Assembly (NCBI GenBank): GCA_030998225.1
Contig: JAPYXD010000715.1
Location: 3,472,001-3,536,000 of the forward strand
Reading direction: 5' to 3'
Length of the DNA stretch: 64,000 nt
Origin: Diplolepis rosae
Lineage: Eukaryota > Arthropoda > Insecta > Hymenoptera > Diplolepididae
Part shown: positions 19,990 to 31,531 of the stretch, piece after piece
How positions within the stretch are numbered: position 1 is the first letter of the stretch
Layout of the letters: the number at the start of each line of letters is the position of its first letter
The notes under the pieces: generated by a model
The model's database searches: none
The model's input: the letters and a program-made list of their open reading frames with translations, nothing else
Told to the model about the DNA's origin: nothing
Made by a program: the position numbers and the translations under genes

Positions 19990-21000
19990 CATCGAAACTT
20001 TCAAAGATTCAAAAATGGGTTTCAAATCGTCTTTTACTGTTCTGTCATCACATGATTCTTTAATTACGGCATTAAAAATGTATTTATTTCCATGCTGAAA
20101 GCTTAAAATTTGGCCTAACTCAGGTTTTGCCTGTAGAAGCTCGTCTGACCGAATAAAAGCTTCACTACTAAGGTCTCGACTTGTAGTAGTGGTAAATTTG
20201 CAGTCACGCGAAATAAAATGTAGTATATTATCTTCCCTTGAAACTATCTGATCTCTTTTGTAGACAATGCAATCCCTATCGATGAGGAAAATGTGAGCAG
20301 TATCGAGACGTGACTTCAAAATATCTGACTGTAACTTACAACGTTTAGATTCAGACCAGACCTCACTTGCATATTTACCTTTATCCTTATCTATTTTTCT
20401 TTTTCTGAGTCTACCTAACTCTCCGGTACTCAAAGTCTCTCCCTCCAGGTTATTCAGCGACACGTATGCCGGTGAAATGCTGATGCGAGGGTCCCTAACG
20501 GGCCAAATTTCATTCCCTCGCTGGGCCATCAGCGAACCGACCGTACTACCTATTTTTTCACCTCGCCTGGTGTACAACGAGCTTTTATTTTGAGTGTTTC
20601 TGGTCGTTGACTCCGACAATTGAGTACCTCTCCCCACACAGGTTTGTCGACGGTTTTGAGCCGTGGACTTGCTACTGATAGTGGGGCTCCCTATAGAGCT
20701 TACAGAACTTTTATGATTAAGTTCTGACCCCAACTCTCCCCGCGGGGGTTTGCGACATAAAATGCGGTAGTCCCCGTTAACCTGACCGGAGAGTGGGTTG
20801 TCAGTCTCCCTAAAGGGTGACGACCTACCTTCAGAATCAACAGCTGATTCATAAAAATCACTTCCTGAATCCGACTCAGATTCCGATACAGATTCGTGCT
20901 CATCAATAATTTCAAAATCATTTCTTAACTGTCCTAAGCCGGTGTGGTCTGAATCGTATTCGTTAATTTCTACTGTTTCGGAATTCATCAAGAAAAATTC
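19990..21000 (-). pseudogene. pol: Element B pol linker between RNase H and integrase
   Basis: 345-residue frame (19969-21006) starting with a non-ATG codon, overlapping the RT frame by 44 nt at one end and the integrase frame at the other. It is acidic and Ser-rich for the first 200 residues, then resembles the region just before the integrase zinc domain in element A (a stretch with FISRDC, a PELGQ segment, and a ...KYIFN piece). Its frame differs from both neighbours, so one indel lies near 21000 and another near 19990. No enzyme motif. Confidence 0.7.
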
Positions 21001-22324
21001 GGCCAATCATTTCTTGATTCCATTGACTGAGTTCATCATCTTCCTTTTTGGGAACCTCCGAGTTCGAGGAAAGTGGTTTGCTTTTAAGAGCAAGCACCTG
21101 TCCCGACTCCAGCGGCTCATTGTTAGAAAGATGATTCTCATTCGAGGATTCCAGTGAATCTTTGTTTACATTACTTATTTTCCCGATTGTCTCGCTACTA
21201 CTCACCTTATCCACTGGGTTTCGAGATAATGCATCCGCGTTTGAATTAATTCTTCCGGGTTTATACACCACGTTATAATCGTATTCGGCCAAACGCAGCT
21301 TCCAGCGAGCAAGTTTTGAAGCTGGGTTTTTTATATTGTGTAACCAGACGAGAGGTCTATGATCAGTGACCAATGTAAACCGTTGTCCATACAAATAAGG
21401 TCGAAAATGTTCGACTCCAAAAAGAATAGCAAGGAGTTCTTTCTCAGTCGTTGAGTATCGCGTTTCAGGTCCGTTTAAAGTACGCGAAGCGAAAGCGATT
21501 GGCAAATCCTTGCTAATTTCGCCCTGACTAAGCACTGCTCCCAGTGCATAGTCTGAAGCGTCTGTGGTAACAATGAATGGTTTTTTGAAATTAGGGTATT
21601 GAAGAATGGGTTCGGAAATAATTCTATCGCGTAGAGATTCGAAAGCTTTTTGTTGTGAATTATCCCACTGAAATTTAATATCGAGTCTTGTGAGGTGATT
21701 TAAAGGCTTAGCTATTTTTGCGAAATCCGGAATAAATTTTCGATAATATCCTACGAGTCCGAGGAATTGCTTTACATTTTTCCTGTTTTTAGGAATAGGG
21801 GATTTCTTCACTGCGTCTATTTTACCGGGATCTGGTTTCACACCATGCTGGGTTATTACATGCCCTAAATAAGCAATTTCTTTCCGTAAAAAATTGCACT
21901 TATCAGGCTGCAAAGTTAGCCCAGCACTTTTTAATCTCCCCAGGAGTTTTCTCAATTTTCTTGAGTGCTCTTCCAAGGAGTTGGCATAGATGACAATGTC
22001 ATCCATATAGACAAATAGTTCAACTCCTTGGAGACCAGATAATACCTGATCCATCAGTCTCTGGAATGTAGGTGGTGCATTTTTCAATCCAAATGGCATA
22101 CGCTTAAACTCGTAATGACCATGAGGGGTGGAAAACGCAGTTTTTGTCTTGGATCCAGGATCCATAGGAATCTGATGGAATCCTGAAGCAAGGTCGAGCG
22201 TAGTGAAATACTTTGCTCCTCCCAATTGATCGAGAATATCAGTGATATTCGGCAGGGGGTAGGCATCACTTATCGTTTTTTCGTTAAGTGCCCGGTAATC
22301 AATTACCATTCGCCACCGTTTCAT
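20963..22324 (-). pseudogene. pol: Element B reverse transcriptase and RNase H
   Basis: Contains RT from the KRWRMVIDYRALNEKT motif onward: TTLDLASGFHQI with the motif A Asp, PFGLKNAPPTFQRLM, the YMDD box, and YLGHVIT. RNase H follows, with VTTDASDYALGAVLSQG and LVTDHRPLVWL. The first Met (22324) is internal: ten codons upstream, in the same frame, TGA at 22355-22357 replaces the Trp of the conserved VPKK strand shared with element A (LWVVPKK). The frame ends prematurely at 20963 after a frameshift near 21000. Confidence 0.9.
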
Positions 22325-22354
22325 ACCCTGCGAATCAGCTTTTTTGGGAACAAT

Positions 22355-23425
22355 TCAGACTGGGGAATTATAGGGTGAATTGGAAGATTCAATAATGTTA
22401 TTTTTTAATAATTCTCCCACTTGTTTCTTAATTTCTTCCTTATGTATCTGTGGATACCTGTATATTTTCGCATGTGTAGGAATTTCATCAGTAGTTTTAA
22501 TTTTATGGGAAGTAACAGAGGTAAACCCCAACTTGTCCCCAGAAATATGGAATTGATAGGGATAAAGATTAATATCAGTTAAAAGAGAAGTTTTTTCTTC
22601 CACGGACAAATCTTGTAATTTTAAAATTTTATTTACGTCACAAAACCTTTTGGCTTTGACAGCTTCTTTTGTCGTACCACCGTTAGTTTCATTGCATGTC
22701 CTTGGTTGCGGTTTAACAATTAAACAATCTTCCAATTCAACAGGTGGAAGGGTTAATTCGATGGATTCATTAGTCGAATTAATGGAAAAAATCGATACAG
22801 TATTATCCGGTTTTGGAGATACCAGAACCTCGCCTAGGTGCACATTTGGCCCCCTTTCAATTCTACGAATATATCCGCTTTGTAATTGGGTTGATTTAAT
22901 AGTAAGAGTAACTAACTTTTTCATGCGTGGAGGTAAATATACAGTGTCATGAGTTTCAAAAGGGAAAGTTTCTTTATTTACAATTAATTTTCCATTTCTC
23001 GAATCGTTAAATTGCAGTGTCGCACCTTGAGTGCTTAAATACTCAATTCCCAAAATTCCTTTTTGTGCTATAGGAAAGTTTATTGGAACAATTTGGAATT
23101 TACATTCAGTCCCCTTTAAGAACAAACTGATTTCGCCTTTCGTTTTGACTAAACCCTTGCCTATTCCGGTAAGATAAAAGATTTTATTTCTATCTATTTC
23201 TATATGTGACCTAATTACATTTTCCTTAAGTAAATTTAAATCAGATCCAGTGTCAATTAATATATCGGCACTATTTGTCAGAAAACCGCTGTGAGAAAGT
23301 GATATTACGGGTGATTTGAAATTTTTATTTTTATTTAAGACGCAGAGGACTCGTCGGATGGTTGGTTTTGGGACTTTCTCGAGTTCTTTTGATTCCCTAA
23401 TTCGTGATCGCGTTTCTTTTTCCAT
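22355..23425 (-). pseudogene. pro: Element B protease and start of RT
   Basis: 356 residues from ATG. A single retropepsin module lies at about residues 45-150: LIDTGSDLNLL, then QKGILGIEYL. The rest leads into the RT N-terminal segment (HKIKTTDEIPTHAKIYRYPQ and SNSPYNSP), where a TGA interrupts it. The frame is -1 relative to gag with an overlap of about 90 nt, but I find no canonical slippery heptamer in the overlap; entry may be by the ATG or a lost signal. Contrast with element A, which has two protease modules. Confidence 0.85.
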
Positions 23426-24045
23426 TGGGAGCCCTGATCGCGCTTCCGAAAAAACTCTACTTTCAATTGCTCAAATTTTACTCGAAGAAAGCATTTTTCT
23501 GAAAGATGATTTTTCATATTACAAAAATCGCAAGTTTTAATATTTTGATGCTTTGCACCATTCCTACTGCTTTTGTTATCGATAAAACGCGAAGATTTTA
23601 AGGTACACTGTCGTTTGTAATGTCCCTTTTTGCCACAATTATAGCACCTACTATCGTTTTGGCTTGACGGCCCGGCCTCCTGCCCCTGTACAACCGCCAC
23701 CTGCCTTACCCCGGTGTAACAACGGTTCAAATGCGTTCTAGTCTGGTCTGAATTAAATTCATGGGCTCGATGAAGTTGTTTCAAATGCAACACCTCATTT
23801 TCTACTATTGTAGCCGTACTTATTGCATGTTGAAGAGTGATAGGGTTTCGCAAAGAAACACGCGATTCAATTTCAGGTTGTAAACCTCGAATAAAACACG
23901 ACGTAGCATTCCTATTCGCACCAAGACGCATTCCAGTGGCTGCCTCGACCGGGAAATCTTGTTCAATTACTTCAATAGTTTTTCGAAGTATCTCACTAAC
24001 CCGAATTCCATATTGGAGAACAGATTCAAGCTTTTCTGAATAACG
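23335..24045 (-). pseudogene. gag: Element B gag, C-terminal part with two zinc knuckles
   Basis: Frame open from about 24045; first Met at 23931. It carries the end of the capsid region (a GLQPEIESRV motif) and two CX2CX4HX4C knuckles, CYNCGKKGHYKRQC and CDFCNMKNHLSEKC. It ends in a Ser/Lys-rich tail overlapping the protease frame. It is separated from the N-terminal gag frame by a one-base-type frameshift near 24050. Confidence 0.85.
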
Positions 24046-24701
24046 CTTGACATTTCGGCTTGTAACTGACTTAGGTCTCCCTGAAGGCTAAAAGCAAGTC
24101 TAAGAACATCGAGAAGCTCTCCTAAATTTTCGGGCTCGCTGGTGTTTTGTAGATAGGCATTTGCATCGCCTTTTACACGAGTTCTAATAAGTTTGGCTAG
24201 AAAGGGTCTATCCCCGGGATGTACAGATTGTTGAGCGAACTTACAATCGCGAACAAAAGTAGCAACGGGCGGTGTGTTGCCGTCAAATATAGGGACCATT
24301 TCGGCCGCAATTTTAACGCCAACATAACGTGCTTCTAAGGATGGAGAAGTTGTGCTGAATGTGTGAGACATCACTGTGGAAAGTGGGTCAGTAGTGACAC
24401 GAGAAACTGGGTCGTTAGGACTTGAATTTTGGGTTTGATTCCCGCTGTTGTTATTTCTGGAATATATGAAATAACGAGGCTGTTCTCTAGATGTCGAAGC
24501 ACCGGTAGAAGCGGAATTTAGTAAATCAGATGCTGGTGCAAAATAAGCGATTTGAGAATTCAAAGGAATACTATTCAATTGACTCAGTTCAAATCGAAGT
24601 GGTTGGGGAATATTATTAGAAGTTCCATTTACGGTAACAGGAGGTACAGTATTTTGAAGTAGTGCGATATCTACCCGAGGAGTTTCGTTGTTATTCTCCA
24701 T
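23967..24701 (-). pseudogene. gag: Element B gag, N-terminal part
   Basis: 244 residues from a clear ATG at 24701. The first half is low-complexity (Asn, Ser, Thr). A gypsy capsid-like region from about residue 130 (VPIFDGNTPPVATFVRDC) aligns in pattern with element A gag. The last 28 or so residues are out of frame: the true continuation is in the next frame, so a frameshift lies near 24050. Confidence 0.82.
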
Positions 24702-26014
24702 TTCAAAAATCGAATATTTTATTTATTTATTTATTTTATTTTAAATCGTGTAACAAATTGCAAAATTTTTAAATTGTCAAATTGATAAGTTGAATTGTAA
24801 TTTCACTTTAATTATGATTCAAAATCTATCTATAGATTCAACGAAATCCAGAAACAATATTATATTAATTATCAACCAAAAATAGTTTGTTTAGCAAAAA
24901 TTCTAAAGCTCAGAATAAAAGGACAAATGATACATGCGAGACTTACATTCAAGAAATTTTCTTCCAGCTCTCTGCTCAGAACACTTAAATCCATTCACAT
25001 ACAGCATAACACACTTTTGCACAAAATGACCATAATAGATCGCAAAGATCTCTTTTTATCACAGCACATCACTTAACACGGGTTACTCCTAGTTGATCAG
25101 ATGCTGCAAACTGCAAATCGTCGTGAATTCTCCGCTGATGAAGATGTAAGTCACTGGACTCTGAAAGATCCTTGGCAATGAAGATTCCTGATACTGCGGT
25201 ACTGATAAATTGACAGTTGTCAGCCGCTGCGTCAATTCGCCTTTCAAATTGGCGCACACCCTCGCATTCGCCTTGCGATAAGAATATCGTAAACCTACCC
25301 GGAAAACCTCTCCTTTGAGGGAAAAACGTGTAGGAAGGGTGAGGACTCTGCTTGAACAATAGCAGTGCCCTGATTATCAGAACTCACAGAAGTTCTAATA
25401 ATTTTAATTTCTTCTGACTAGATATTTGTGTCAAAACATTTCACACAGTTATCCGTATATTATTGATAATAGAAGGTTCATTCAATTAAGCTTTTCTCTG
25501 AAAATTCCGCCTCATGGAACTACTCGATCCGCCCCATAAATTGGAAAATTACAGAGAAAAGATGATGATTATCCTGATCCCGTCGATGTCCCTTGGTCCT
25601 GATGATCCTCTAGTCCTCGTGATCCTCTGCTCCTGATGGTCCTCTGGTCCTGGTACTAATCGTTTTCGCTTTCATTTTCTTCGATCCCAATTCTAGTGAT
25701 GATATTTTTCAACAAAGAAAAATTGATACAAGACTATTTCTCGGTTTCAGAGAAACATTCGATTTCCAAGTCACAGAATGTTAACTTCCACATAAATTTT
25801 AAAAATCACAAAACAAACACGTATTTTAATAAACCGACGCGAAACACGGTCCTTATGTTTTTATTTTATTAATCAAAACTTCAAGATCAAAACTCAAAAT
25901 TACGATATTATAAAAATTACACGTACAAAATAAAAGAAACTGGATTAAAAATTTCCGACGCTGTAGTTCACAACTATTTTACACAAAATGATCAGCAACC
26001 CTTAACTTTGGCAT
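24702..26014 (-). other. Element B 5' leader, non-coding
   Basis: About 1.3 kb between the PBS and gag. No recognisable protein; a 96-residue frame at 25069-25359 has no family features. At 25571-25660 there is an imperfect short repeat of CCTGATGATCCTC-like units. The leader probably holds packaging and translation signals, but none can be pointed to. Confidence 0.6.
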
Positions 26015-26032
26015 ATCCCACCGCTGTCACCA
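26015..26032 (-). promoter_or_regulatory. Element B primer-binding site, tRNA-Leu-like
   Basis: Minus-strand TGGTGACAGCGGTGGGAT starts 4 nt inside the 5' LTR. It complements a 3' end ATCCCACCGCTGTCA-CCA, nearly the 3' end of animal tRNA-Leu as I remember it. Confidence 0.75.
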
Positions 26033-26036
26033 ATTT

Positions 26037-27308
26037 TGTAACTCCCCCAAACGTGTGTTGGTTATGTGTAAATCTGTAAGGTGGGTTTTATGCCTTGAAC
26101 GTTAAAACGTAAAAGTTAAGGAACTGATGAAAGGTTGAAAAACTTAACTTGAGATAAAATCAAATTTAAAATGATGAATGATATTATTTATTAAAACAAA
26201 ATTTTACTTTGGACAGTTTCTTTTTTATAATTTGGTCTTAGTTTTGACTCGCGTTTATAAAATTCGAAATTCTAATCTAACGATATCTTCAGAAGTGAAT
26301 GACTGTTCTTGAAGAATCGAAAATATAACTGAACTTCTTCAGAGAGAAGAGATGAACTATCCAGTCTCCCTGAAGACGATTCATGGATTTTGAGGAACGC
26401 CCTGGCCCAATTTCAGCCAATAGGGGCAGAGTTTTCCTCCACCCTCGCTGAATTTTCCCTCCACTGTTAGAACATAATAAAAAATGCCATTGAGAGCCGT
26501 ATTCGTGGAAGAGAGAGAAAAAGAGAGAGTACATTTTACAAGTACCCTCATTTTTTGCGTGACCCATGCAACACTTGAGGTTCCGCAGGACCCTTAGACG
26601 CCTCCGCTCGGACATTTATGACCTTCGCGGTAAGTCCCAGGGCGAGTCGAAAGATCCTCGAATACCGGCCTATGCAACATGTGTCGAGCAGACGATCGCC
26701 CAGGAGAAAGGCATTTGGTACTCTTATTACAATAGGCAGTTTTTTATATATCCTTTCCTTAACAAAATTTACATTCATTTAAATCACTCTACTTAGAAAA
26801 TACATAAAAACGTTGAGTTATAGTATTTACTTTAGTTCCTTAAGATTTATTAAATTTGAGAATCTGCCCTTCAAACTAGAAATTAACTTCAAACAAATTC
26901 CAAGACTTCCTTTCTTAATTTTAACTGTAATGAAATATATAAGACACTATTCTTATTTCTAAGCCTAAGTTTAGTCTAAGTCGTATTTCAAAAACAAGAT
27001 GTTCTTCCAAAATGCATTTTAAGATTTCCAAGAACATTATAGATTCATTCAAAACATTCTTGTCTCCTTGCATCCTGTCCCATGCTTATTCTGAGCTTTC
27101 TTTAGGTTCTATTCCATAGATTTATATTTATAGTTCCAAAAATTAAAAATCATTCTACCTTTAAATAAGTCTAATCTTACATATAATTACTTCAACTTAT
27201 GTTTTAAAATATAAGAAATATTATCAATTATAAACCGTGGATAATGAAATAGTTCTACTTTATCGACCATATAAGGAAGATAGTTCGCGCCAGTCACCGA
27301 TCGTCACA
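26037..27308 (-). repeat. Element B 5' LTR, complete
   Basis: 1272 bp, TGTAACTC to TCACA. The stretch near 26184 (AATGATATTATTTATT) is the uninterrupted version of the site that element A occupies in the other LTR. Followed by the AATT target duplication (27309-27312). Confidence 0.95.
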
Positions 27309-27312
27309 AATT

Positions 27313-29002
27313 TCAATTTAATTATGAATCAATCATTTATTGCGTATAAAATTATAATTCAATATTTCAAACATATTCTGATTGTATATGATAAGCGTCT
27401 GTCGAAATTTAATGAATATCATAGTCACAAAACGTCGTTTACCTGTTGCCGGTGGTTGCCGGGTCTGCAAGTACTTATCACGAAAAGTTGATCCTAATGA
27501 GACTGAATGAGACGAAGCGAAGGATATCAAATGCCATGGAAACATTAGTTTATTTAATTAGAATACACTACCGGTCAAAATTGAGGGACCACGTGTTTTT
27601 CGATGATTACTTAAATTATCTTAATTTTAATTTTGTGAGTGATGAAATTTGCTCTCATTATGAATTGAATGCGCCATCAAAATTCTCTATAAAATGAGTC
27701 CAGAATGAAGTTGTTTTGTTAAATTTTGAAGAAGGTATTGCAAAAAGAGTCTAGATTTCAATGTTTTCTTAAATTTTAAAAATCTTTCAAAATAATCAAC
27801 ATTTATTAATGTTCTTGGGCTTATTTTAAAGCTAAGATTCTTCCAAATCGCAGTAAATTGTCATTATAAATGTATAATTTTTTTCTTGCATTGTGCAAAG
27901 AGTTAAAATTGTATAAAAAACGAAGGTAAAATTCGAAAACATTCCATCTGCAGGGAAATCATAATAAAAATCATATAAATATATGTTTGAAGGGAGTACT
28001 ATAGAAAATTCATGATTATATGTTTTATATACCTTATAAAAATGTTTTTCTTAGCAAAAGCAATATTGGAATTTTTCCAATTTTTTTATTCGAACTTTAA
28101 CCTAGTGCAATGTGCAAGAAAGAAATTATTGGATTTCCATGAATCATGGCTTATTCTTTTGTTGAAAAGATTCTCTATAACTCTACTGTTTCCAATTTTA
28201 ATAGTACAGTTTTCTGTTATTAAAAACGTTGAAGCAATTTTTCAAAAAGAATTTTTTTTCAAAATAGCTATATTTGAAGATTTTCCACTTATTTTAAAAC
28301 TGGGAAACAGTAGCGTTATAGAGAATATTTTCCCTGGTAAAATAGGCCATGATCTATGAAAATTCAATTATTTTCAAAAAATTGATAAGAAGGTATAGTA
28401 AGGAAAGATTCTATTACAGCAAATAATGTTAAAAGTATTATTTTTCGTGATTTTTAAATTTTCTCCATAAGAAATAATTTTTTCTGTTTCAAATGAAACG
28501 ACTAATGATATCATTTCAATTCTCAAAATCATAAAAGAACTTTTTTCTTCAGAGACCTATTTCTTGGCACAACAACTACCTTAATGATAATATGTTAGCC
28601 TCATATTTTTCGACAACGATGGGTACATACTTAGGAATAGGTAGAGAATAGGTATAAGTGATATCAATATTTTTTTTACTAAAGTTGCATTCTCAAAAGT
28701 TTTTATACTACGATTTAAGCGTTTATGAAGGTCAAATGTTAAATATTTTTTTTTAAATGTAGCTTAAGCTATATTACTCTATATTTTATATGCTAGGTCT
28801 TAAAAAGTTGAACAGTATTGAGGAAAATGAAAACAAAAGGCTGAAAATGATTACTAAGATTGTCAAGCTCATTCAAGTAATGTGTTTTACATAATTAAAA
28901 TATAATAATGTTCTATTTTCTTCTAATAAAAATTGTTTAAAGAATTTCATGCAAATAAGACGTTTAGTTTACTGAAGAAATTAATATAATTTAATTTAAT
29001 AA
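27313..29002. other. AT-rich DNA without a recognisable gene
   Basis: Open frames here are short or of hydrophobic AT-rich composition (for example 28012-28359). An imperfect inverted repeat is visible: about 28126-28195 against 28300-28362 (ATTCTCTATAAC...CTACTGTTTCC), with weaker arms farther out near 27880-27930 and 28090-28125. This suggests an old foldback element. Confidence 0.5.
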
Positions 29003-29570
29003 AGTTTTCGTAACAGTATCGTAAAGTTATCGTAAAGTAGCATTATAACTCATGAATGAGACAAAATAAATATTCAAAATGTTTTTATCCTTATTCTACG
29101 TTAAAAATAACGTTAAAAGGTAATGGAAATATGCAATATTTTTATTTATTAACGCTAAAAATTAAAAAAATTAAATATCTGTCCTTGAAGGCAGTGCAGT
29201 GGTTCTCCTTTCGTGGAACATCTCCACGGTTAAAGTTGACCATTGGTTGGAGTGAGACACAACTATACTTTCATCTCACTCTAACAAATAGTCAATCCTG
29301 ACGGTGAAGACATGGAAAGTGATGAACCACTGCACTGCCTTCAGTGACAGGTATTATGTTTTTTTAATTTTTAGCGTAAATAAATAATATCATTGCATAT
29401 TTCAATTACCAGTTAACGGTATTTTTAACATTGAATAAGGATAAAAACATTTTGAATATTTATTTTGCCTCATTCATGAGTTATAATGCTACTTTACGAT
29501 AACTTTACGATAATGTTACGATAACTTTACGCTACAGCGTAAAGCTATCGTTCAGCCAGTTCGCTAGGGC
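29003..29570. mobile_element. CCCTAG-ended foldback MITE, copy 1 (left end truncated)
   Basis: Long inverted arms: the right end reads TTCAGCCAGTTCGCTAGGGC preceded by repeated CGATAACTTTA motifs, the left arm begins near 29003 without the terminal 50 bp or so. The centre holds GGCAGTGCAGTGGTTC and its complement. Same family as 40700-41310 and 43490-44055. It interrupts a P-element transposase exon on its right side. Confidence 0.85.
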
Positions 29571-29978
29571 CCGACATTAATTTGATTAAAACTGGAAATT
29601 TGTTGTCTAGAAGAAGGTACATCAGAAGCAGTAACCAAACCTTCATCATTTTGAAGATTCATATTGTTGGAATTTTTTGACAGGAATTCTGCGGAATGCT
29701 TTCCTAATGTGTACCACCTCAATCGATTTTGAATATCCAAGGCAGTAGGCGTTTCTTTTCTGCCACCGATACCACGAATATATGAAAACAAATTTTCTAA
29801 AACGTCTTGATTTAATCTATTAGTTAATATGTACTCAAAATTAAAGTCTAATATGAATTCATATTGTTTGAGATAAGAAAATAAACCAATTAGTGATTTA
29901 TAATACAGAATTATACCTTTCTGAAAAGACAATAAAGTTGCGTGACCTTTTACGTCGGGATAACATCTTCTTTTAGCC
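29571..29978 (-). pseudogene. P-element (THAP9-type) transposase, terminal exon relic
   Basis: The minus-strand frame is open from 30001; a splice acceptor (AATATCGCAG) precedes residue 1 near 29978. The peptide contains NRLNQDVLENLFSYIRGIGG followed by a PTALDIQNRLR segment, which matches the conserved C-terminal region of P-element and THAP9 transposases. The frame runs into the MITE copy at 29570, whose bases supply the stop at 29564, so the natural end is missing. No upstream transposase exons were found nearby. Confidence 0.75.
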
Positions 29979-30212
29979 TGCGATATTGAAATAAAGAAGC
30001 ATTATTAGATGCAGCGAGTGGCCTCAGAGTGGGAGAACGATATATATAGAAAATCACTCTTTCTTGGGTATCGAGGTGCTGCCCTCTTCACAACTTTCAG
30101 CCGTTTCCATGGCGACGCGTGTTTCTCTCAGTGTCTTCTGAATTCGAAAAGACGGAGATGCTCGAAAATCTTCGGGAGACTTCGGCTCTCTCCTTATTTC
30201 GTGTATATATAG

Positions 30213-31525
30213 TGTCACGTCCCAAGCAGGGATGACAACCTTTGAGAAATTAAAATGGCGGGATCGTCGCTGCGTTTTCGCTGTTGAAACAGCAAACCTG
30301 GAGGTTATGGGATCGACCGGCGAATTCAAAAAGTAATAATTTTCTTATTAGAGAATAATAGTCCGCTCGACAAACTTTATTGAATTCCTTGACAAATTCA
30401 GTATGATAAAAGGCCAGTCAAACAACACTAACAAACAAATTGGTATATGCTAAGGTCACTCCAACAAACTGACACATAAATTCAGATATAATAAAAAGGT
30501 CACTCCAATTAAACTAACAACAACTTAAATCATGACAAAATCACTTAATTAAAAGGTTCACACGTTAAATTTAACGTAACGCGTAACACTCGCGTAGTTT
30601 CCGCACCGGGAACTCGTCCTCGTTTTTCAAAGATTTATTTAAAAGGAGATTTTCGACTTGAGCGAGTGAAGTCGGAATCTAATCTGTTTACCCCTGAGAT
30701 AGGGATTCAGCACGCGCCCAGTTGCAAGATGCATTCGAGTCCCAAAACCCACCCTCACGCCTTCCCTTAGCCAATTGCAGTCAGTGGAGGCGTGAGGAAA
30801 GCGCGCGCAATTTTCGGGAATGCATATGGTTCATCACCTATCTCTACCCCTAGAGTTTCGAAAGTTTCAACATGTGGCCTCCTCGACTGTTCGGCCCTTG
30901 CGAAACGGCATAAATCATATTTTTTGTATCACCTTCCTCTCTTTCTCTAGACATGTTGCTATGTAATTCGATTCTCGCTGGAGTCCTGGTGAGTCTCAGA
31001 AATTCAAAGCCAGGGTCCGGTTTACCCTTCAGTTTGTTTATATGAATTTAAGTGGACGACCAAAGTTTTGTCCCTTCTCGAAATTTATAACTTTCCAGAA
31101 ATTGTAAGGAATTAATTTACTGCAACTAGCCTAAGTTTTCTCGAACATAAAAGAGAGGAAGAGCTTTCTTAAGTTTAATTTATAAGTTTTCAAGGGTCGT
31201 TTCGCTAGAAGGCTCGTAAAAGTCAAAAAGGTTTATACTTTCCAGATTTCGTGAGAACTCTTTTCAACATATTGTGAAATCTCTGATAATATTTCCGTGG
31301 GAAACGAGAACGAATTCTTATTTCGAAATCTAAAGTTAATTGTTAATTTCCTCGACGAGAGTTTTGCCTAACATTTATTAATCGAGTCTAGTTCTTATAT
31401 TTAATTCGCCCGCGTATATGGGCAAGGTAGGATTCGTGATATCGATTCGGTAATCGCGAGTACAAATTCGACTTATACCTAACAGGTGGCGTTCCAATTA
31501 TTTGATATTTTATTCGTATGTTACA
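30213..31525. mobile_element. Probable solo LTR, 1313 bp
   Basis: Begins TGTCACGTCCC and ends ATGTTACA, flanked by ATATAG at 30207-30212 and 31526-31531. The GC-rich segment near 30700-30820 resembles the mid-part of element B's LTR in style (CCAATTGCAG-type segments). No internal region follows. The six-base duplication is longer than that of A and B, so the exact ends are less certain. Confidence 0.55.
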
Positions 31526-31531
31526 ATATAG

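Larger units (their letters stand above)
443..27308 (-). mobile_element. Element B: Ty3/gypsy LTR retrotransposon without env, interrupted by element A
   Basis: The LTRs are 443-590 plus 17569-18692 (left, split by element A) and 26037-27308 (right). Each totals exactly 1272 bp and they differ at about 14 sites by eye. Ends are TGTAACTC and TCACA, flanked by AATT at 439-442 and 27309-27312. In transcription order the minus strand has a PBS (26015-26032), a long leader, gag, protease, RT-RNase H, integrase and a polypurine tract (18693-18703). No env frame is present: only about 140 bp separates the integrase stop from the PPT. Domain order RT-RNase H-integrase is that of Ty3/gypsy. The copy is dead: a stop in RT plus frameshifts near 24050, 21000 and 19990. 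Confidence 0.95.

Noticed and set aside
23335..23440. Frameshift heptamer between gag and pro of element B
   Set aside because: A-rich and T-rich runs are present but none is in the X XXY YYZ phase needed.
28012..28359. 115-residue hydrophobic frame
   Set aside because: Composition follows the AT-rich DNA and half of it lies in an imperfect inverted repeat.
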